Positions 6,837 to 10,639 of a stretch of 10,639 nt of DNA are shown here, in pieces (position 1 is the first letter of the stretch; each line of letters starts with the position of its first letter). The notes under the pieces are model-generated. The model did not search any database. It saw nothing but the letters and a program-made list of their open reading frames with translations, and had not been told where the DNA came from. This DNA comes from Micrococcales bacterium (lineage in GTDB: Bacteria; Actinomycetota; Actinomycetes; Actinomycetales; Dermatophilaceae). The DNA is taken from contig JAUNUZ010000043.1 of assembly GCA_030537915.1 (NCBI GenBank), forward strand, positions 1 to 10,639. The letters run 5' to 3'. The position numbers and the translations under genes were made by a program.

Positions 6837-8135
6837 CTACGTCGCGACAGCCTCCCGCGCGCGCTGGGCGCCGGGTCGGCTCCGCAACGACGCGCTGAGC
6901 GCTTCGAGCCGAGCCCGGGGGTCGCCGTCGAGGGCGAGCAGTCCTTGGGCGACGGCCCGAATCTGGCTCGATGTCGCCGCGTTGGGGTCGAGTGCCTGGC
7001 CGAAGCCGGCCCCCTCCAGGGCAGCGGCTCCGGCGAACTGATCGGTCGACAAGGGCAGCAGCACCAGCGGCACACCGGCGGTCAGGGCCTCGGTCACGCT
7101 GTTGTTGCCCCCGTGAGACACCGCGAGGGCCGACCGCTGCAGCAGCCGCACCTGCGGTAGTTCGGAGCGCACCAGCCAGTCGGTCGGCACGCTTCCGAGC
7201 TCGGCGCACGGGGTCGAGCCGCTGGCCAGGGCCACCCGCACGTCAAGTCCGCGCAGCGCGTCGACGGTGCGCGACAGCACGTCGGAGCGCACCGACAGAA
7301 AGCTACCCAAGCTGGCGTAGACGACCGGTGGGCCGTCGGCCGCGAGCCACTGCTCGACCTCCTCGTCGGGCGCTTCCTGGCGCACCGCCGACCCGAGGAA
7401 GGCATGGGGCGGCAGGAGGGCCGTACGGACGGGCGGATGCAACTCGGCTGGGTAGTTGAGCAGCAACACGTCACCGGTCTCGGCGAAGGCATCCGCACTT
7501 GGCGGCGCCTGCGGGTCCAGGGTGGTCAAGGCGTCGTTCCACTCGGCCGTGAAGGTGTCGCGCACCTGGTCGCAGAGGCGCCGCAGCGACGCCAGCTCAG
7601 CGGGATCCGGTCTGATCGCTGCCGGGAACGCCGGTGGGTAGCCGTACACCTCGTCACCGACCGTGAGCGCCGAGGGGTGGCCCAGCACGACGTCGACATG
7701 CCGCGTTCCGGTCACGGTGAGGGCGAGGCGCGCGCCGAAGGCCAAGTGGTCGACGATGACCTCGTCGGGGCGAACCTGCTCGATCACGTCGTGAACGGCA
7801 CGAGCGACTCCCACCGGATTCCACAGCAGGTCGGCTCCGCGGGCCCGGGCCTGGAACTGCAGGGTGGCCACCGCGCCCCGGCGGGTGGCGGCGAAGAAGC
7901 CGCGCAGGGCGTCGTCCTCGCCCTTTGGCTGGGCCTGCGCCCGGATGACCCCGGGGTTGGACCCACGCCCCAGCTGGAGCCCCACCCGCTCGAACCCGAA
8001 CCCGCGCACGATCGCGTCGGTGGCGGGGCCGGTCGCAACGACGACCCGCTCACCCGCGTCCCGCCACGCCGTCGCCAGCGTGGCGAGCGGGTAGAGATGC
8101 GAGGCGTAGTCGGGGCTGATCACCAGCAGGGTCAT
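6837..8135 (-). CDS. GT1-family glycosyltransferase (MGT type, GT-B fold)
   Basis: This protein of 432 residues resembles macrolide/UGT-type glycosyltransferases that move a sugar from a nucleotide donor to a small acceptor. The N-terminal Rossmann-like domain begins LLVISPDYASHLYPLATLA; His13 stands where the family has its catalytic base (usually GHxxP). The C-terminal donor domain has YASLGSF (273-279), SHGGNNSVTEAL (340-351) and GVPLVLLPLSTDQF (354-367). His341 and Asp365-Gln366 are the expected donor-binding residues. No signal peptide or membrane segment is seen, so it is cytosolic. ATG 8135 overlaps the stop of the upstream fusion glycosyltransferase by 4 bp (ATGA), so the two are coupled. 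The acceptor could be a lipid, carotenoid, polyketide or simple alcohol; the sequence does not tell. Confidence 0.88.
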   Translation of the reverse strand: MTLLVISPDYASHLYPLATLATAWRDAGERVVVATGPATDAIVRGFGFERVGLQLGRGSNPGVIRAQAQPKGEDDALRGFFAATRRGAVATLQFQARARGADLLWNPVGVARAVHDVIEQVRPDEVIVDHLAFGARLALTVTGTRHVDVVLGHPSALTVGDEVYGYPPAFPAAIRPDPAELASLRRLCDQVRDTFTAEWNDALTTLDPQAPPSADAFAETGDVLLLNYPAELHPPVRTALLPPHAFLGSAVRQEAPDEEVEQWLAADGPPVVYASLGSFLSVRSDVLSRTVDALRGLDVRVALASGSTPCAELGSVPTDWLVRSELPQVRLLQRSALAVSHGGNNSVTEALTAGVPLVLLPLSTDQFAGAAALEGAGFGQALDPNAATSSQIRAVAQGLLALDGDPRARLEALSASLRSRPGAQRAREAVAT

Positions 8136-10447
8136 GACGCTGCCGCTTCCGCACGTCCCATGGCCACGTCCGTGGCCACCCGGTGGTACACCTCGGCCAA
8201 GGCCGTCGCCATCATCTCGATCCCGAAGCGTTCACGCACCATGGCCTCTGCCTGCGCCGCGCGTTCGTCGGCACCTGGGGCCACCGCCAGCTCGAGAGCG
8301 TTTGAGATCGCCGCGCCCAGCCGGTCTCGCGAACCGGTGTCGGTGAGGATGCCGGTCACCCCGTCGGCGACGTAGGTCGCCGGACCGCCCGCCCCCGGCG
8401 CCACGACGACGAGACCCGTCGCCATGGCCTCGAGGATCGCGATGCCGAACTCCTCCGTGAGGCTGGCCGACACGTAGACCCAGCCTGGGGCGGCGCCGCC
8501 TGGACGGCCCCCTCGCACGGCCCGCAACCAGGTCGCGACAGTCGCGTTGGGGCGGTGCCCGGGCAGGAGCAGGCCGCAAGACGCGGCGGTGTCGAGGGGC
8601 AGCACGGCCGCAATGGCGTCAAGTTGCTGCTGCTCTTCAGCGGTGGGCGCCAACAGGTCACCGCCCACGACGAGCAGGTTGCATCGTGCGCGGACATCGC
8701 CTTCGGTGGCCCAGGCGTCGACCAGGGTGACCATTCCCTTGACCCCCGTCAGCCGCCCGACCGAGATCGCCAACGGGAGGCCGCGTCGCTCGGGCGGTAG
8801 CTGCCCCAACAGGTTGTCGAGCTCGGACAGGGCCGAACAGTTCGCGGACTTGCCCGCACCCTCGGTGGCGTCGGCGGCGTCGATGGCCGCCATGCTCACA
8901 CCTTCGGCAACGACCGACACCCGGTCGGCCTCCGCCTCGATGTCGAGGTCCATCAGGGCACTCATGTCGTGCTCGAGCGTGGGCCTTGGGAAGAGCGCGA
9001 GATGCGCCGACATCGACTGCATCTCACGCAGGAGACGCTCGCGGAAGACGAGGTGTTCGATGCCGTCGGTGGCGCCGAATTTGGCGCGGGTGAGTAGGCC
9101 GGCGGCATCGCGACTGGCCACCAGCGCGTTGGGGTCGGGCGCGAGGGTGAAGACGATGGGCAGGCCGGTCTCGGCAGCCACCTCGGCGGCGACCATCGTC
9201 GCCACGTCGCCGATGCGCAGGTGCAGCACGTCGACTCGGCCGGCCGTTCGCAGCAATCGGCGCAGCCCGCGCCCGGTCTCGATGCGCAGCGGCCACGCCT
9301 GTGCAGCCGGCGGGCTCGTGCCCCATAGCGGGATCGACAGGTAGTGGTGGCCGGGCTCATGGACCGAGGTCAAGTTGCCGACCCCGTGCGTGGGCCGGCC
9401 CCGGGAGATCGTCAGCACCCGGCGCACCGCCGGCGCCGCTTCGAGCAAAGCGTCCCCGAGCTGCACGAGCAGGGTGGCGATACCGCCGGTGTCACCCTGA
9501 CCGGCGTGCGAGAGGTCACCGTCGATATCGGCGTGCAGGAAGAGCTGAGCGACCGTGAGAGCGCGGTCGGTGGCGGTCTCCCGCTCGCCTCCTGCCCACC
9601 CCGACCCAGCTCCGCGCTGGCCGCGAGCGCCGCAGGTCAGGGCCGGCGGGGCATCGAGATCATCGAGGGCGATCACGGCGACCGAGGCCAGCGGCCCCGT
9701 TCCGGCGGCGAGCGCGGTCAGCACCCGTCGAGTGGCGGCGGTGTCGGCCGTGGCGCCCTCGAGATCGTGGGCCGGGTCGGGGGTCGAGCTGGAAGTCGGG
9801 CTGGATGGCGCATCGGGGGTCCGTTGTGGTCGGCGGGAGTCGCCGAGAGCGGCCACCGCAGCGGCCCGGGCAGCAGAGCCTTCGGCTTCGTCGGCGGCCA
9901 CGGCGCGTAGTGCCGCGTTCGTCGCTGGCCCCGGCACCAGGCCCAACGTCTCGACGAGGGTCGCCCTCCCGGCGGGATCGGGGCACCGGCTCAGGGCGGC
10001 TGCCAGGGCCGACCTGAGCGCCTCCGGGTGCCGTGGCGACCAGTGCTGCAGGGTGCGCTGGGCGAGCATCCCGCGGAAGCCACCGGTGGCGATGAACTCG
10101 GTCAGCCGTGGTAGGGCGGAGGCGACGAAGGGCCCGCGACCCAGCGCCCAGACGACGTGGTCGTGCAGGTGCGATGCGCTCCCATCCAGCAGTCGGGCCA
10201 GCGTCCGCGCGCTGCGCTGCGTGGCCACCGAGCCAAGGGCCAGCGTCGCGATAGCCGCCGTGAGCTGGTCGGTGGGGTCATCGACGGCAGCACGCAGCAA
10301 CTGAGCAGCGGCGCTGGCCCCCGCTGGGCCTTCGGCGGCATCGGCGGCGGCTGCGGAGTCGAGCCCGGGGCCGCGGTGCATCGCCTCGAGCAGCGTGGGC
10401 GCCGACCGGACTGCTTCGAGAGCGATTCGGGTTGCTTGCGCCGTCAT
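8132..10447 (-). CDS. HEAT-repeat / GT4 glycosyltransferase fusion (sucrose-synthase/SPS-like catalytic part)
   Basis: The protein has 771 residues in two parts. Residues ~45-203 are alanine/leucine-rich helical pairs of HEAT or PBS-lyase type (for example ALGSVATQRSARTLARLLDG, then HVVWALGRGPFVASALPRL). A Ser/Pro/Thr-rich linker follows (204-235), then one more helical pair and a Gly-rich linker (~272-290). Residues ~298-760 form a GT-B glycosyltransferase of family GT4. GQGDTGGIATLLVQLGDAL (317-335) recalls the DTGGQ start of sucrose synthase and sucrose-phosphate synthase. GRLTGVKG (564-571) holds the donor-phosphate Arg/Lys, and EEFGIAILEAM gives the EX7E pair Glu665/Glu673. The donor and acceptor are unknown. 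ATG 10447 is preferred over GTG 10501 because GGAGGAG stands just before it and a leader ORF ends on it. It is the first large gene of a two-gene operon with the GT1 gene. Confidence 0.87.
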   Translation of the reverse strand: MTAQATRIALEAVRSAPTLLEAMHRGPGLDSAAAADAAEGPAGASAAAQLLRAAVDDPTDQLTAAIATLALGSVATQRSARTLARLLDGSASHLHDHVVWALGRGPFVASALPRLTEFIATGGFRGMLAQRTLQHWSPRHPEALRSALAAALSRCPDPAGRATLVETLGLVPGPATNAALRAVAADEAEGSAARAAAVAALGDSRRPQRTPDAPSSPTSSSTPDPAHDLEGATADTAATRRVLTALAAGTGPLASVAVIALDDLDAPPALTCGARGQRGAGSGWAGGERETATDRALTVAQLFLHADIDGDLSHAGQGDTGGIATLLVQLGDALLEAAPAVRRVLTISRGRPTHGVGNLTSVHEPGHHYLSIPLWGTSPPAAQAWPLRIETGRGLRRLLRTAGRVDVLHLRIGDVATMVAAEVAAETGLPIVFTLAPDPNALVASRDAAGLLTRAKFGATDGIEHLVFRERLLREMQSMSAHLALFPRPTLEHDMSALMDLDIEAEADRVSVVAEGVSMAAIDAADATEGAGKSANCSALSELDNLLGQLPPERRGLPLAISVGRLTGVKGMVTLVDAWATEGDVRARCNLLVVGGDLLAPTAEEQQQLDAIAAVLPLDTAASCGLLLPGHRPNATVATWLRAVRGGRPGGAAPGWVYVSASLTEEFGIAILEAMATGLVVVAPGAGGPATYVADGVTGILTDTGSRDRLGAAISNALELAVAPGADERAAQAEAMVRERFGIEMMATALAEVYHRVATDVAMGRAEAAAS

Positions 10448-10518
10448 CGCTCCTCCGCGCCAGTCGTGGTGCCGGCCGGGGCTGGACGTTGCGCAGAGCA
10501 CGAGTCGTTGACGGACAT
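10444..10518 (-). CDS. Leaderless 24-residue leader ORF upstream of the fusion glycosyltransferase
   Basis: ATG 10518 opens a 24-codon frame (begins MSVNDSCSAQ, ends GAEER) whose TGA overlaps the ATG of the glycosyltransferase as ATGA, the same junction type seen between the large genes here. A -10 box ends 7 bases before the ATG, so the message would start on it. The peptide has one cysteine and no membrane segment or known motif. It may act as a translated leader that delivers ribosomes to the next start; a separate peptide function is possible but nothing shows it. It could also be chance. Confidence 0.4.
   Translation of the reverse strand: MSVNDSCSAQRPAPAGTTTGAEER
10450..10456 (-). promoter_or_regulatory. 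Ribosome binding site of the HEAT-GT4 gene
   Basis: On the - strand GGAGGAG stands 2 bases before ATG 10447 (GGAGG is 4 bases away). Spacing is short but the match is strong, and it favours ATG 10447 over the upstream in-frame GTG at 10501. Confidence 0.55.
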
Positions 10519-10525
10519 AGCCGCC

Positions 10526-10531
10526 AGCGTA
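10526..10531 (-). promoter_or_regulatory. -10 box for the glycosyltransferase operon
   Basis: On the - strand TACGCT fits TANNNT and ends 7 bases before ATG 10518 of the leader ORF, the spacing of a leaderless start. No convincing -35 box was found. Confidence 0.4.
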
Positions 10532-10639
10532 GGTCGAGCGGGCTCACTGGACCGGGCCGGGGACGATCGGTTGCGGCTGTCCTTCGCCGGGCTGCCACGC
10601 GGCCCGGTGCTACCCGGCGCGGTGCCGCCCGGTGCGGTG
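10532..10639. other. Region upstream of the glycosyltransferase operon; possible start of a divergent gene
   Basis: This stretch holds the presumed upstream promoter DNA of the - strand operon. On the + strand a frame with no stop runs to the window edge from TTG 10571 (RLSFAGLPRGPVLPGAV...) or from TTG 10508. Its codon-position composition looks coding over the last ~23 codons. Too little is visible to name a product or to be sure a gene exists. A 9-base repeat, GCCCGGTGC at 10602 and 10627, falls in it. Confidence 0.25.

Noticed and set aside
7404-8375. 323-codon + strand open frame over the GT1 gene.
   Set aside because: It is antisense to the HGG-containing glycosyltransferase and has no recognisable motifs.
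8547-10304. Three large + strand open frames (8547-9344, 9344-9910, 9555-10304) over the fusion glycosyltransferase.
   Set aside because: Ser/Arg/Ala-rich shadows; the - strand frame carries all GT4 motifs through this region.
10448-10501. Longer start (GTG 10501) for the fusion glycosyltransferase, adding 18 residues.
   Set aside because: The added residues look non-conserved, and GGAGGAG sits directly before ATG 10447, which also takes the ATGA overlap with the leader ORF.
10602-10635. Direct repeat GCCCGGTGC at 10602-10610 and 10627-10635.
   Set aside because: Only nine bases, two copies, in DNA of very high GC; chance or Pro/Gly-rich coding explains it.

Overview
The window is very GC-rich, densely packed DNA with strong G/C preference at third codon positions, short ATGA-type gene overlaps and two promoters that place the start codon at the expected transcription start. 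Together these point to an Actinomycetota genome. A member of Micrococcales or a neighbouring order is my guess and is not shown by the sequence. Seven full-length protein genes, one gene cut by the left edge and one probable leader mini-gene fill almost all of the window. I see no tRNA, rRNA, CRISPR array, insertion sequence or attachment site, and no gene-free stretch longer than 300 bases.

Left part, + strand, 1-5701: an inositol catabolism (iol) operon. In order it holds a 5'-truncated (beta/alpha)8-barrel class I aldolase-like protein (Cgl0158 family, candidate for the last aldol cleavage), iolB (5-deoxy-glucuronate isomerase), a Gfo/Idh/MocA NAD(P)-dependent sugar or inositol dehydrogenase, iolD (ThDP-dependent trihydroxycyclohexanedione hydrolase) and a LacI-family repressor. 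Every junction is a 4-bp (or 1-bp) stop/start overlap, so the block should be one translationally coupled transcript whose promoter and first genes lie left of the window. IolD makes 5-deoxy-glucuronate and IolB isomerises it to 2-deoxy-5-keto-gluconate. The kinase IolC is expected just upstream, and the aldolase-like protein would then cleave its product. The Gfo/Idh enzymes would feed inositols or related cyclitols and sugars into the path. iolE, iolA and iolC are not in the window.

Middle, + strand, 5681-6760: a second Gfo/Idh/MocA oxidoreductase of the dihydrodiol dehydrogenase/OxiD-like type. It starts 9 bp after the LacI gene and has its own apparent leaderless promoter. A 12-bp inverted repeat, ATGTTAGGACAT, lies just upstream of the -10 box and inside the last codons of the LacI gene. 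It matches the site described for the GntR-type repressor IolR of Corynebacterium glutamicum. This is the best regulatory signal in the window and ties the gene to inositol control.

Right part, - strand, 10518 down to 6837: a separate convergent two-gene glycosyltransferase operon. It begins with a leaderless 24-codon leader ORF whose stop overlaps the start of an unusual fusion protein (N-terminal HEAT-like repeats plus a sucrose-synthase/SPS-like GT4 glycosyltransferase). That gene in turn overlaps a GT1 (MGT-type) glycosyltransferase. The final product is unknown; two glycosyltransferases of different folds and families suggest stepwise assembly of a glycoside. The last ~70 bases may hold the start of a divergent + strand gene, but too little is visible to be sure.
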